Source: Oscillatoriales cyanobacterium USR001
GTDB taxonomy: Bacteria; Cyanobacteriota; Cyanobacteriia; Cyanobacteriales; Microcoleaceae
Reading direction: 5' to 3'
DNA length: 64,000 nucleotides
Assembly: GCA_001698425.1 (NCBI GenBank)
Contig: MBRE01000041.1
Coordinates: 103,701 to 167,700 of the forward strand
The translations under genes were made by a program, and so were the position numbers. Positions within the stretch are counted from its first letter, which is position 1; the number at the start of each line of letters is the position of its first letter. The notes beneath the pieces are model-generated. The model had not been told where the DNA came from and searched no databases. It saw only the letters and a list, made by a program, of their open reading frames with translations. This document shows positions 7,598-16,694 of the stretch, in pieces.

Positions 7598-10021
7598 CTA
7601 CCGCCTCGGTTGTACTGGTTGGCCCCGCTGTAGCAATTGACGTGCATCGGGGCTAGGGTTGTACTTATAGCCAAAAGATGAGCGATCGCTATCATCCAGA
7701 ATCTGAGGAGTTACCAACACAATCACCTCAGCCCGCTCGTTAACCTTGTTAGTGCTTCTGAATAGCGAACCAATTAGCGGCAAATCTCCTAAAATAGGAA
7801 TTTTGCTGGCCGTCACCCTTTCAGTATCATTAATAATCCCTGAAACGATCAACGTCTGACCATCTCGCAGACGAATTAATCCAGAGTCCAAAGAGCGCTC
7901 TTGCAACAATGAAATCGTATTATTAGCTAACTGTTGAGTGTTGGCAATCGCCTTGACTGTCGGGCTAATTCGCATCGAGATAAAACCATTGTCGTCAATC
8001 CGAGTTATCTCCACCGACAGAGTTAAACCAGCATTATCTTTCTCTGCCGTCACTCTTTGGATAGTTAAACCAGTACCAGCAGTTGTGTCAGTCTTGATGT
8101 TAGTAATTACTTCTTGAGTTAAGTTCACACCGGCTTTCTCTCCTTCTTGGACAACCAGAGTGGGATCTGTCAGAATCTTGGCATTGTTAGTTTGAATCTG
8201 AGCCTGCAACTGAGACAGAAATCTAGTCGGATATTGGAACAGAGGATAAACACTAAAATCAGCAGTTCCCAAACCCTGTAATTGTCCAGCATTCTCTCCA
8301 CTGAGAACTCTTGTAAAAGGTGTATAGCCTGAAACCCCTACTCGGAAAGGGTCATTTGTTACGGGTGCTTGAGGTCGCACAAACACACCACCACCAGGAG
8401 CCGTTAGAGGAACATTAATTGTGCTGCCATTAACATCATAGAATGGATCAAAATTTTGCGGATCAATTGAGTTGCGAATTAGTGGCGGGCTACTCAAGGA
8501 GTTTCTTGTAGTTAGTGCATCCGGTGGATTAATCCCCCCAAAATTCAGCGTCGCATTTCCACCATCATTGACAAAGAAATTGTTATTAATCCCAAAAGAA
8601 AAACTAGAACTATAGTTATTTTGTCCAGCTAAGTTGATGTCAATTACTTTCACATTCACCGCCACTTGACGGCGGCGTAAATCTAGCTGAGTCAAAAATG
8701 TACTAGCAATTTCCACTTGACGCGGAGTACCGATCAATGTGATTGAATTTAAACGTTCATCAGTCAGCACAGACAAACCTCTGAGTAACAAAGCTCCATC
8801 CCCCTGCTTTGCACCGAGGGGTTGAATTTCAATCTTGTTCTCTTCCACTACACTACGGTCTACACCTTCTCCCGTAACAGTTCGGCGGAATATGTTAACA
8901 ACCCTTTGAGTTTCGGCTCCTTGAGCGCTCAAAAAAGCTGCTGCCTGCCCAGCTTGAACTTGATTCAAACGAAAGCTACGAGTGATTAAATTGCGAGCTT
9001 CAAAGGGCAAAGTAGAACCCACAAAAATTGTGCGCCCAACGCGGTTAGCTTGCAAACCGGTAATCCTTAGCACATAGTTGAAAACATCTTGAACTGACTC
9101 ATTTTCAATATCTAAGGAAATTTTGGGGCCTGCATCTTTATCACTAGCTACTCCTGGTGCTGGTGATGGCTGACCTTGTGTTGCTGTTTGAGTCCCAGTA
9201 GCAAAGGCAATATTAACTCCAGCGGCGCGGGCTAACAAAGCTAAGACATCTCTAACTGGTGCATCTCGCAACACTAGGCGGGGAATGCGTTCTGAGGTAT
9301 TAAGATTAATGGAACTGGGAGACGGATCGAGATTAGAGATAGCGATATCGCCCAAGGGTGGCGCAACAGCCCGCGACTGGAAAGGAGGAGACTGATCGAG
9401 GGCGGGTTGAATTTCTGAAGGTAATGGTGTCTGATCTGACTTGGTAATGGTGATTTCAGGGTTGGGCACCAGCACGTTAGGAGAGCCATTTGTTTGGGTT
9501 GGCTGTGGTGAGGTTGTTTGAGCAATTGGGGGGTTAATTGGTGGTGGGGGCGCTTGGCTGACGGTGCTGCTAGGTGGTGGTACGATCGCCGGCGCACTAG
9601 CCGTAGTACCTCTACTCTGAGCCATGCTAAAGACTATTTGTTGCCCCTCAGTTTGAAGGATTTGCCCAGACGGAGGATTACCATTTCCCGTCACAATAAT
9701 TTCAATACTATTAGCATTAACTTGACTAACTGCGATCGCGGCAATACCAGGCGCAGGATTAAGTTGTTGAAAATTACTCCCTTGAGGCAAAGCCAACTGA
9801 GTATTAGAAATCGTTGCCCGGAAAGTATTGCCCTGATTAACCGTAAAAACTTGAGGGCGATCGCCTTTCTTTGTTGCCAGCACAATATTAAACCCAGTAT
9901 TAGTAGGTGTCAGGCTAATACCTGTTACTTTTGTCGGCACTGCCCAAACGGGGGCTTGCACCAACACGACTCCTGCGGCCGCGCCCAAAAGTCCTAGACC
10001 TAATCCAAGATGCTGTTTCAT
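7598..10021 (-). CDS. pilQ: Type IV pilus secretin PilQ
   Basis: An 807-residue outer-membrane secretin through which type IV pili emerge. It has a signal peptide (first ~27 residues), an AMIN-type beta domain (about 30-135), a Pro/Gln/Ser-rich linker (about 140-235), STN and N-domains beginning RLVLRDAPVRDVLALLARAAGVN, and the C-terminal secretin core with VNVKVIDINL, the gate region and ILGDLPLIGSLFRS near the end. It is the last gene of pilM-N-O-Q, 111 bp after pilO. In this phylum the pili serve motility and DNA uptake. No PilP lipoprotein gene is present, as in other cyanobacterial pil operons. Confidence 0.95.
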   Translation of the reverse strand: MKQHLGLGLGLLGAAAGVVLVQAPVWAVPTKVTGISLTPTNTGFNIVLATKKGDRPQVFTVNQGNTFRATISNTQLALPQGSNFQQLNPAPGIAAIAVSQVNANSIEIIVTGNGNPPSGQILQTEGQQIVFSMAQSRGTTASAPAIVPPPSSTVSQAPPPPINPPIAQTTSPQPTQTNGSPNVLVPNPEITITKSDQTPLPSEIQPALDQSPPFQSRAVAPPLGDIAISNLDPSPSSINLNTSERIPRLVLRDAPVRDVLALLARAAGVNIAFATGTQTATQGQPSPAPGVASDKDAGPKISLDIENESVQDVFNYVLRITGLQANRVGRTIFVGSTLPFEARNLITRSFRLNQVQAGQAAAFLSAQGAETQRVVNIFRRTVTGEGVDRSVVEENKIEIQPLGAKQGDGALLLRGLSVLTDERLNSITLIGTPRQVEIASTFLTQLDLRRRQVAVNVKVIDINLAGQNNYSSSFSFGINNNFFVNDGGNATLNFGGINPPDALTTRNSLSSPPLIRNSIDPQNFDPFYDVNGSTINVPLTAPGGGVFVRPQAPVTNDPFRVGVSGYTPFTRVLSGENAGQLQGLGTADFSVYPLFQYPTRFLSQLQAQIQTNNAKILTDPTLVVQEGEKAGVNLTQEVITNIKTDTTAGTGLTIQRVTAEKDNAGLTLSVEITRIDDNGFISMRISPTVKAIANTQQLANNTISLLQERSLDSGLIRLRDGQTLIVSGIINDTERVTASKIPILGDLPLIGSLFRSTNKVNERAEVIVLVTPQILDDSDRSSFGYKYNPSPDARQLLQRGQPVQPRR

Positions 10022-10132
10022 GTTCTCTCCTCACTCAAATTGGTTAGCTATTTATTAAAAATGTCAGGTACGCTACTGACAGTTAAGATATTGACAAATT
10101 AGCAATTACTTGCATTCGACTACAAAATAGCA

Positions 10133-10969
10133 CTATTTGGCTGCCGCAGGTTTCGGACTTGCAGTAGCGGCTGGACTTGGAGTTGCCACTGGTTCAACCT
10201 GCTTTAAGGGCAATAGTGCGTGCAAGTCAAAAGCTGTCTTGATTTTAGGCTGCGATATGTTTACAGGAACAATTTTCCCTTGCTGATAACTGACTTCTAT
10301 TTTCTGAGTTGCTTCTAACAGCTGAGATTTTAAATTTTTCACCACTAACAGCGACTGCATCAGTTCCAGATTTCTCAGAAAAGCTTGAGTTTGAGCAAAA
10401 TTACCTTCAAACTCAACTTTAAAGAGCTTGCGTCTGAGTTGACCATTCACTCCAGAACCCAAAGTACCATCAACGACAATATCTGGGTCAGGCATTACTG
10501 CTCCTGGTTTAGCACCGGACGGTAGTGCTGGTTTGACTACTACTGGCTCAAATTTTGTCAGTTTGGCTTTACTGTCATCAGCTTGAATACCACCATTAAT
10601 TTTATTGACAACTTGAGTCATGTCAAATAACAGGGTATTTAAGGTGCTATCGTCAGCAAACATTGACGTGACATCCAGCCGTCGCTGTTTGGCTTCATCG
10701 CGGGCGGCGACGATTTGGGCTTTTTTCTTAATTTGAGCTTGCAGTTGTTGCTGCTTAGTTTGCAGTTCGGTGATTTTCCCTTTGTCATCATTGCCTTTTT
10801 GTAATTCTGGCAGGACGAACTGGTAAGTTAAACCGCCGGCGACAAGTAAACCGAGAACTGCGATCGCGCCTCCCTGAATTTGGGGAGTAAGCTTAATCCC
10901 AAATAGGGCTTTACCGCCTTCTTCCTCCTGACCTTCCCCACCGGGAACAAATTCATTTGCTGCTGTCAT
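10133..10969 (-). CDS. pilO: Type IV pilus assembly protein PilO
   Basis: A 278-residue inner-membrane protein with a cytoplasmic N-terminus, one transmembrane helix (AVLGLLVAGGLTYQFVLP, about residues 37-54), a periplasmic coiled coil (KITELQTKQQQLQAQIKKK) and a ferredoxin-like domain. PilO pairs with PilN to link the PilM platform to PilQ. It ends in a Pro/Ala/Ser-rich tail (VATPSPAATASPKPAAAK). Its ATG overlaps the pilN stop by four bases, indicating translational coupling. Confidence 0.9.
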   Translation of the reverse strand: MTAANEFVPGGEGQEEEGGKALFGIKLTPQIQGGAIAVLGLLVAGGLTYQFVLPELQKGNDDKGKITELQTKQQQLQAQIKKKAQIVAARDEAKQRRLDVTSMFADDSTLNTLLFDMTQVVNKINGGIQADDSKAKLTKFEPVVVKPALPSGAKPGAVMPDPDIVVDGTLGSGVNGQLRRKLFKVEFEGNFAQTQAFLRNLELMQSLLVVKNLKSQLLEATQKIEVSYQQGKIVPVNISQPKIKTAFDLHALLPLKQVEPVATPSPAATASPKPAAAK

Positions 10970-11871
10970 GGTTTTTTCACCTCTGGCTTTTGTGCGAGCA
11001 CTCCTTTTTCTTGAAGGGTTTCGATCCGGATTGCCAGACCGTCTGCCTGTTTGTTCCTCAATTCGGGAAGCAACTCGGATGCCGGAGTTGCGCTGAGGGC
11101 TGTTTCAATTTTATATTCAACTATGGGTAGTAGCTTAGGCGCTTCATTTCCCGCACTACTCTTGTTCTGAAATTCTAATTGAGTAGTATTACTTTTTAAG
11201 GTTGCTCCCACCAGTTTCGTGTCCATTTCTTTAAAGAAGGGAGAACGCTGAATTAACAACACAAAGTCATTAACTTGCTCAAAGGAACTAGCAACACCGG
11301 TGATTAACAAGGTTGCAGTCTGTACTGGGGCTGCTGGTGCAGCGGGAGTCGCAGCAGCGGCAGGACTAGCGGAGGGAGATCCCCCAGGAGACGGAGAACC
11401 GCTGGGCGATGGAGATGCGGCGGCTGGTGGTGGTGCAGCTGCCGCTGGCAAGGGTGTAGGCTCAGTTTGGGTGATTTGGGAAATTTTAACTCCTGGGGGA
11501 ATGCGATCGGCTAGATCGCGCCAAATCGCTGACCAGGGCTTGATTTGATCGAACACCGTACCCAAGGCTTTATACTCACTTTCGATTTGCTTGGTTTCGC
11601 CTTCAATTTTGCTAATTTCACTGGCTTGGGCTTCTAGTTTAGCGGCCTCTCCTTCAAACTGTGCTTTAAGTGCCCCAGTTTTAAAGTTTTCTTGAGTCAC
11701 CCACCAGTAAGCACCTCCCACTGCGGCATTGAGGGCTAAAGCTACTACTCCTCCAATGATCAGCGGAGTCTGATCGACTGCCGATCCGGTTTTGGCTGCT
11801 TTAGTTGGTTGATTGCTGACCGGCTTATAATCCGGTCGATCGTTGAGGAAATTAATATCTAAGCTGTACAC
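10966..11871 (-). CDS. pilN: Type IV pilus assembly protein PilN
   Basis: A 301-residue bitopic membrane protein. The N-terminus MYSLDINFLNDRP is the PilM-binding motif of PilN proteins. A transmembrane helix (LIIGGVVALALNAAVGGAYW, about residues 37-56) is followed by a coiled coil and the Fimbrial assembly domain (SAIWRDLADRIPPGVKISQI). An unusual low-complexity Pro/Ala/Ser/Gly segment of about 50 residues (about 130-180) interrupts this domain. The gene lies 4 bp after pilM and overlaps pilO. Confidence 0.92.
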   Translation of the reverse strand: MYSLDINFLNDRPDYKPVSNQPTKAAKTGSAVDQTPLIIGGVVALALNAAVGGAYWWVTQENFKTGALKAQFEGEAAKLEAQASEISKIEGETKQIESEYKALGTVFDQIKPWSAIWRDLADRIPPGVKISQITQTEPTPLPAAAAPPPAAASPSPSGSPSPGGSPSASPAAAATPAAPAAPVQTATLLITGVASSFEQVNDFVLLIQRSPFFKEMDTKLVGATLKSNTTQLEFQNKSSAGNEAPKLLPIVEYKIETALSATPASELLPELRNKQADGLAIRIETLQEKGVLAQKPEVKKP

Positions 11872-11875
11872 AGTT

Positions 11876-12970
11876 TTAAACCTCCCTTAGTCCTAAACCC
11901 AAAGCTACACCTAAACCACTTCGCTGCTCTGGAGAAATTTCTCGATCTAATTCTAGTGAAAGTGCCTCCACTGGATCTACTTGGCTGGCTGGTAAGCTCA
12001 ATCTTTGCATAAAAAATTCGTCGAGTTTACCGATCGCGGCTCCGGGTCCAGCTAACAACAGTTGCGCTACTTCTAATTCTTCACTCTGATTGAGGTAGAA
12101 GTCTATGGAGCGGCGCAGTTCGTCAGCTAGTTCGCCTAATATTTTAATCATGGCATTAGTTCCCGGATTCCCATCTCCCCCAGATGCACCCATTGTATCT
12201 GTAACTGGTAGGGTCATGCTCAGCAATCCGCTAGTATCTCTGGTTGGGGGTAAGTTCATTGCCTGGTTAAGAGCGGTTTGAATTTGGTATGTACCGATGG
12301 GAATTGTCCGGTTAAATTGGGGTATGCCATCTACTACTATTGCCAGTTCTGTGCTATCAAATTCGATGTCTGTGAGTACGGCGGCTTCTTGAGCAGAAAA
12401 TTGTTGCAATTGGTCGCGCATGGTGCGAATTAATGCAAAACTTGTGACTTCTAAAACGTCGATTGTGAGTCCGGCTTCTTGAAATGTGCTAATATATGTG
12501 TTGGTAACTTCTTGTCTGGTTGCTACTAGAACTACTTGCACTTTTTCGATGCCGTCTTCGTCAACAAATAGACCGAGTTTCTGATAGTCTACATCGGCAT
12601 CGTCTCTGGGAAATGGTAAATATAATCCGGCTTCGGCGTTCATGTATTCCCGTAGTTCGTCGTTGTTAAGTTCTGAGGGTACGGGGATGAGGCGGATTAC
12701 GGCTTCTCTGCCGGGGATGGCGGTGGCTACTCGTTTGGCTTTGATTTTGTTATCTGTTAATAGGGATCTAATGATTTCTGCCATTGTGGGCGGATCGACT
12801 ATTTGACCTTCTTGTACTACGTTTTCTGGGACTTCGGCGGTAGCTAATACTCCTAATTTTAAGGCGTTTCCTTTCTTTTCTAGCTGCACGATTTTGATTA
12901 AGTCGGGGGTTAGTTCTATGCCAATTCCGGGCTGACGATTGGCAAATAAGTTTTTAATGAAATTAACCAT
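11876..12970 (-). CDS. pilM: Type IV pilus assembly ATPase-like protein PilM
   Basis: A 364-residue actin-like (FtsA-fold) cytoplasmic protein that binds the PilN N-terminus and organises the inner-membrane platform. Recognisable parts are the N-terminal GIGIELTPDLIKIVQLEK, IPGREAVIRLIPVPSE, the LTDIEFDSTELAIVVDG phosphate-loop-like segment and the LLAGPGAAIGKLDEFF adenosine motif. It is the first gene of pilMNOQ; the ATG is close to a short run of STRR-like sequence and a dispersed hairpin, so the promoter is presumably embedded in or beyond 12971-13124. Confidence 0.93.
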   Translation of the reverse strand: MVNFIKNLFANRQPGIGIELTPDLIKIVQLEKKGNALKLGVLATAEVPENVVQEGQIVDPPTMAEIIRSLLTDNKIKAKRVATAIPGREAVIRLIPVPSELNNDELREYMNAEAGLYLPFPRDDADVDYQKLGLFVDEDGIEKVQVVLVATRQEVTNTYISTFQEAGLTIDVLEVTSFALIRTMRDQLQQFSAQEAAVLTDIEFDSTELAIVVDGIPQFNRTIPIGTYQIQTALNQAMNLPPTRDTSGLLSMTLPVTDTMGASGGDGNPGTNAMIKILGELADELRRSIDFYLNQSEELEVAQLLLAGPGAAIGKLDEFFMQRLSLPASQVDPVEALSLELDREISPEQRSGLGVALGLGLREV

Positions 12971-13000
12971 ATTTTGTTAATTGTTAGTTGTTAACTGTTT

Positions 13001-13098
13001 TTGTAGTAGCGACTTTAGTCGCTTCATTGGCTCAGTTTGTAGTAGCGACTTTAGTCGCTTCATTGGCTCAGAAAGTGGCTAAAGCCACTACTACAAAC
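13001..13098. repeat. Dispersed GTAGTAGCGAC hairpin repeat, copy a
   Basis: Two direct copies of a 35-nt unit beginning TTGTAGTAGCGACTTTAG are followed by a divergent inverted arm (13074-13098). It lies between divergent pilM and the sugar-binding gene. The same family recurs at 53043-53102 and 58650-58710, with a sister family (GTAGTAAGCGC) at 27464, 41853 and 50624. Confidence 0.85.
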
Positions 13099-13175
13099 TG
13101 ATCGGGGTTGCTTTCTGCAAGTTTATGCGATCCAATTTAGCTGAAAATAGTCATAATGGTCAAAAAATCAATAAA

Positions 13176-14459
13176 ATGAAATACGGAACTTGGAGACGGT
13201 GGGGAATTTTTGCCCTGTTGGGGCTGTTGATGGCGATCGCGTTTGGTTGTGCTACTGGTACTCCTAATGCTGAGAGCAAGAAAGGTCAAGAGGTGGAGTT
13301 CTGGACGATGCAACTCCAACCTCAGTTTACTGATTATTTTAATAAATTGATCGCTGGCTTTGAATCAGAAAATCCGGGGGTGAAGGTGCGCTGGGTGGAT
13401 GTGCCTTGGTCGGCGATGGAAAGTAAAATTTTAGCAGCAGTTTCGGCGAAGACTGCGCCGGATGTGGTAAACCTTAATCCTGATTTTGCTTCGTTGTTGG
13501 CGGGACGGAATGCTTGGCTAGATTTGGATGCTAAGATTCCTGATGCTGTGCGATCGCAATATCTCCCTAATATCTGGAAAGCTAGTATTCTCAACGGTAA
13601 AAGTTTTGGCATTCCTTGGTATCTGACAACTCAGGTAATGATTTACAATTCGGAGTTACTGAAGAAAGCGGGGATAAGTAAACCTCCGACTACATATACT
13701 GAGTTAGCGGAAGTTGCGAAGCAAGTTAAGGAAAAGACTGGGAAGTATGCTTTTTTTGTAACCTTTGTCCCGGAAGATTCGGCGGAGGTTTTACAATCCT
13801 TTGTGCAGATGGGAGTGCCTTTGGTTGATAGTGAAGGTAAGGCGGCGTTTAATACTGAGGCCGGTAAGGTGGTTTTCCAGTATTGGGTGGATTTGTATAA
13901 GAATGGCTTGTTACCGAAGGAAGCGTTAATTCAAGGCCACCGTCGAGGGATTGAACTTTATCAGGCGGGGGAGACAGCTTTGTTGGGTACGGGGCCACAA
14001 TTTTTGTCTGCGATCGCCCAGAATGCTCCGACTATAGCGCAAGTTTCGACGACCGCTCCCCAAGTTACGGGAAAAACGGGTAAGAAAAGTGTGGCGGTGA
14101 TGAATTTGGTAGTACCTCGCGATACGGATGTGCCAGATTTGGCGGTGAAGTTTGCGCTGTATGTGACTAATAATCAGAATCAGTTGGCTTTTGCGAAGGC
14201 GGCGAATGTTTTGCCGTCAACTATTGAGGCTTTACAGGATGGTTATTTTCAGAGTGTGGCGGCGGATGCTAAGCCGGCGGATTTGGCGAGGGCGGTAAGT
14301 GCGAGTCAGATGAAGGATGCGGAGATTCTGATGCCGGCGATGCAGGATATTAAGAAGTTGCAAAAGGCGATTTATGACAATTTGCAGGCGGCGATGTTGG
14401 ATCAGAAATCGGTTGATGCGGCTGTGGCTGATGCGGCTAATGCCTGGAATCAAAGGTAG
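13176..14459 (+). CDS. Extracellular sugar-binding lipoprotein of an ABC transporter
   Basis: A periplasmic solute-binding protein of the MalE/UgpB-like family. The ATG at 13176 puts a classic lipoprotein signal at the N-terminus: MKYGTWRRWGIFALLGLLMA then AFGC, with the Cys at residue 27; an ATG at 13125 would add 17 unneeded residues. The mature protein begins with a linker and VEFWTMQLQPQFTDYF, and the family block APDVVNLNPDFASLLAGRNAWLD follows. No permease or ATPase genes are adjacent, so the partner must be elsewhere. The sugar is unknown. A likely terminator follows. Confidence 0.88.
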   Translation: MKYGTWRRWGIFALLGLLMAIAFGCATGTPNAESKKGQEVEFWTMQLQPQFTDYFNKLIAGFESENPGVKVRWVDVPWSAMESKILAAVSAKTAPDVVNLNPDFASLLAGRNAWLDLDAKIPDAVRSQYLPNIWKASILNGKSFGIPWYLTTQVMIYNSELLKKAGISKPPTTYTELAEVAKQVKEKTGKYAFFVTFVPEDSAEVLQSFVQMGVPLVDSEGKAAFNTEAGKVVFQYWVDLYKNGLLPKEALIQGHRRGIELYQAGETALLGTGPQFLSAIAQNAPTIAQVSTTAPQVTGKTGKKSVAVMNLVVPRDTDVPDLAVKFALYVTNNQNQLAFAKAANVLPSTIEALQDGYFQSVAADAKPADLARAVSASQMKDAEILMPAMQDIKKLQKAIYDNLQAAMLDQKSVDAAVADAANAWNQR

Positions 14460-14462
14460 GTA

Positions 14463-14512
14463 AGGGTTGGGGGGTTGAGTGAAGATTTTTGCTTTGCCCC
14501 CCTTGCTTTTTT
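14463..14512 (+). terminator. Probable intrinsic terminator of the sugar-binding gene
   Basis: A GGGGGG run (14469-14474) can pair with CCCCCC (14497-14502), and six T residues follow at 14507-14512. Position just after the stop codon supports a terminator, though the loop is long. Confidence 0.5.
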
Positions 14513-14775
14513 GGTTGTTTGGGGGTACTATCTATTTGTTGGGATCTGTGGGCACATATATGGGTGATTATATTTATATAGGTTACACCTTAATATCGAC
14601 TTTAAAACTATTCTAATAATAATATAGGGGTAATTAAGAGTCAAGAATTTTAGGAAATTTGGTTTAATTGGGGATATTTTTGATGGGTAGAAGGCTTGGC
14701 TAAGGATGTAGTCAGGCTTAAGTTTTTTGTGTGTGGGAGTTATCTATATTTTCTCGACTCTCAGAAATTCTCAGA

Positions 14776-14806
14776 GAGAGCGATCGGATATTGACAGATC
14801 GCTCTC
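14776..14806. repeat. Hairpin GAGAGCGATC upstream of higB
   Basis: Perfect 10-bp arms (14776-14785 and 14797-14806) enclose an 11-nt loop, 80 bp upstream of higB. It contains a HIP1-like GCGATC core. It may be a terminator for incoming transcription or an operator; the sequence does not decide. Confidence 0.5.
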
Positions 14807-14886
14807 AACGTAACATAATTAAAGACGTAGCTTATTCAAAAACTTCTTTACTATGTTCCAAATACTTCTTGTGAATTTAGAAACTG

Positions 14887-15186
14887 ATGCACTTAATTAC
14901 AATTCGCAATCTTCGTGAAGATTCTGCCAAGTATCCCGATGTCAAAAAACAAATTGATGACTGGTATGCAAATATCAAGCAAGCAGAATGGCAGAATTTA
15001 GAGGATGTTCGCAAGATTTACCGAGATGCTGAAGCGGTAGGAAACTTCACAGTTTTTAATATCAAAGGCAATGATTATCGCCTGATTGTTGGGGTTAACT
15101 ACACAAAACAAACCGTTTACTACAAATTTTTCCTTACTCATGCTGAATACAACAAAGATAAATGGAAAAATGACCCTTACTTTTGA
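14887..15186 (+). CDS. higB: HigB-type mRNA interferase toxin
   Basis: A 99-residue type II toxin of the HigB/RelE superfamily, expected to cleave translated mRNA. The sequence has the family pattern: N-terminal MHLITIRNLRE, the basic helix region DVRKIYRDAEAV, the core strand FNIKGNDYRLIVGVNYTKQ and the C-terminal FFLTHAEYNKDKWKND. It overlaps the antitoxin gene by 17 bases in the toxin-first order usual for higBA. It looks intact. Confidence 0.9.
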   Translation: MHLITIRNLREDSAKYPDVKKQIDDWYANIKQAEWQNLEDVRKIYRDAEAVGNFTVFNIKGNDYRLIVGVNYTKQTVYYKFFLTHAEYNKDKWKNDPYF

Positions 15187-15571
15187 CAGAGCTACTTATA
15201 GCAAACTACTGTCGGAAATCGCTCCCCAGGCGATCGAGACTGAAGAGGAATACGATCGCCTCCTGAAAGTAGCAGAGCGGCTAACTTTTGCGAAAAACAC
15301 CACTCCAGAGGAGACAGCTTTACATAAATTGTTAGTAACGCTGATTGAAGCCTATGAGACAGAACACTATCCGATGGATAAAAGTTTGCCTCACGAGATT
15401 TTGCAACATATTCTGGAATCTAGCGGCCTTAGTCAAGCGGATTTAGCAGACATTATGAAGTCTTCGAGTGATGTTGTGTCTGAAGTTGTGAATGGCAAAC
15501 GGGCGGTTAGCAAAGCACAGGCTAAAGCCCTTGGTGATTACTTTAAGGTTTCACCTAATTTGTTTATCTAG
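15170..15571 (+). CDS. higA: HigA-type antitoxin (HTH)
   Basis: A 133-residue antitoxin with an N-terminal toxin-neutralising part and a C-terminal Xre/Cro helix-turn-helix (SSGLSQADLADIMKSSSDVV followed by NGKRAVSK). It should bind HigB and repress its own operon. The ATG at 15170, inside the higB end, is preferred because the preceding codons merely read the toxin gene in another frame. Overlap implies translational coupling. Confidence 0.9.
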   Translation: MTLTFDRATYSKLLSEIAPQAIETEEEYDRLLKVAERLTFAKNTTPEETALHKLLVTLIEAYETEHYPMDKSLPHEILQHILESSGLSQADLADIMKSSSDVVSEVVNGKRAVSKAQAKALGDYFKVSPNLFI

Positions 15572-15698
15572 GTAGGGATAATTTTGGATGTAATGTAATC
15601 GGCGGTTAGCTTGTAAATGTATGGCGATCGCCCTTTTTACCATTTTCTAAAAAGTGCGATCGCTAATTTGACTGTTGATGTAGTAAAGGAGAAATCCA

Positions 15699-16061
15699 AT
15701 GTCTGATTTAGAACAAGCACTAAATAGTTTTTATGCGGAAGAATACACCCAAGCACTAAGTTTATTAAAACCCCTAGCCGAAAAGGAAAATGACGAAGCA
15801 CAGTGTATCATCGCTAATATCTACCATTTAGGCTTAAGTGTAGAAAGAAATATTTTAGAAGCAATTAAATGGTATATCAAAGCTGCTGAAAATGGTAATG
15901 CTGTTGCTGCTAACAACTTAGCGGGAATTTATCTTTCCGGTGACGAAGGTGTGGCAGTTAATCAAGCAGAAGCGGATAAATGGTTTGAAATAGCTAGAAG
16001 GCAAGGGTTTTTACATAGTCCTGTCTCAAATGACTATTTAAAACTAGCTGGTATTGCATAA
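15699..16061 (+). CDS. Sel1-like repeat protein
   Basis: A 120-residue protein of two to three Sel1/TPR-type helical repeats (EAQCIIANIYHLGLSVERNI, then EAIKWYIKAAENGNAVAANN and the following LAGIYLSGDEGV). Such repeats bind other proteins; no partner is evident. A ribosome site, AAGGAG, precedes the ATG. No signal peptide is seen, so it is probably cytoplasmic. Confidence 0.85.
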   Translation: MSDLEQALNSFYAEEYTQALSLLKPLAEKENDEAQCIIANIYHLGLSVERNILEAIKWYIKAAENGNAVAANNLAGIYLSGDEGVAVNQAEADKWFEIARRQGFLHSPVSNDYLKLAGIA

Positions 16062-16182
16062 GATCAATATCGGAAATTTCCCACCTTTGTTGTTGGGGAA
16101 TTTCATCGTCTTTGCGTTTACCAACCAAAATAACTTCTACCAAATCCTCTGAGAAAATCGAGAACTGTTTGTAGACCATCAA
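15994..16182 (-). pseudogene. Truncated RelE/ParE-like toxin remnant
   Basis: An open frame begins at the antitoxin stop (ATGA overlap) and encodes about 62 residues. Its central piece EDLVEVILVGKRKDDEI resembles the C-terminal end of small RelE/ParE-like toxins, but the catalytic N-terminal two-thirds are missing. The 3' end runs into the Sel1 gene on the other strand. The best reading is a toxin gene that has lost its body, leaving the antitoxin; the family call is tentative. Confidence 0.5.
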
Positions 16183-16448
16183 GTTTCGCCATTAGCCAAT
16201 TGTTTGAGTGTTTCTACAAAGGTTTCTGTACCTACAAGTTGAGAGTTATTCAATGCTGCTTCTGCTGCTTTACCTAAAGCCATATCTTCAAGTTGTATCA
16301 GTCTCTCTATCAAAAGTTTATAGGTATCAACAGACATAACTACGTGGCTTGGCTGCGATTGCTTGGTGAGTAGAAAAGGCTCTAAAGCAGCTTTGTCAAA
16401 TATTTCTTGGTGTCGGTTCTGAGCTTCTATAAGGGTGTAACTACGCAT
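16179..16448 (-). CDS. Phd/YefM-type antitoxin
   Basis: An 89-residue antitoxin-like protein. MRSYTLIEAQNRHQEIFDKA and the PSHVVMSVDTYKLLIERL segment fit the Phd/YefM fold (DNA-binding N-terminus, toxin-binding C-terminal helix). The downstream toxin frame appears truncated, so this may be an antitoxin without a working partner in cis. It could still neutralise a related toxin elsewhere. Confidence 0.8.
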   Translation of the reverse strand: MRSYTLIEAQNRHQEIFDKAALEPFLLTKQSQPSHVVMSVDTYKLLIERLIQLEDMALGKAAEAALNNSQLVGTETFVETLKQLANGET

Positions 16449-16694
16449 GACCCTTGTTTAGTTTGGTGATTTTGTACATTATGTCTATTTTATCGGAAAT
16501 AGGCAAAAGTGTAAAGGTCTATTGCATAAAAGTGAGGGTGAGAAGGAGGGTATCGTACTAGAATAATGTCATTATATCTGATTCGTTGAGGACTTGCGGA
16601 ATAATGACTGAAATTTTGCTGGCGCGATCGCATTTCAAAAATTTTTAATAAACGATTTAACTGAAATCAATGAGTTAAGGGAGGGTGATGGTTT

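Larger units (their letters stand above)
14460..14886. other. Intergenic region with two hairpins
   Basis: This 427-bp gap holds a G/C-run hairpin with T-run (14463-14512), AT-rich DNA without a recognisable gene, and a second hairpin at 14776-14806 ahead of higB. Nothing else convincing was seen. Confidence 0.6.

Noticed and set aside
9518-9997. 159-codon plus-strand frame opposite pilQ
   Set aside because: It is antisense to the signal, AMIN and linker part of pilQ, has no domain pattern and no supported start.
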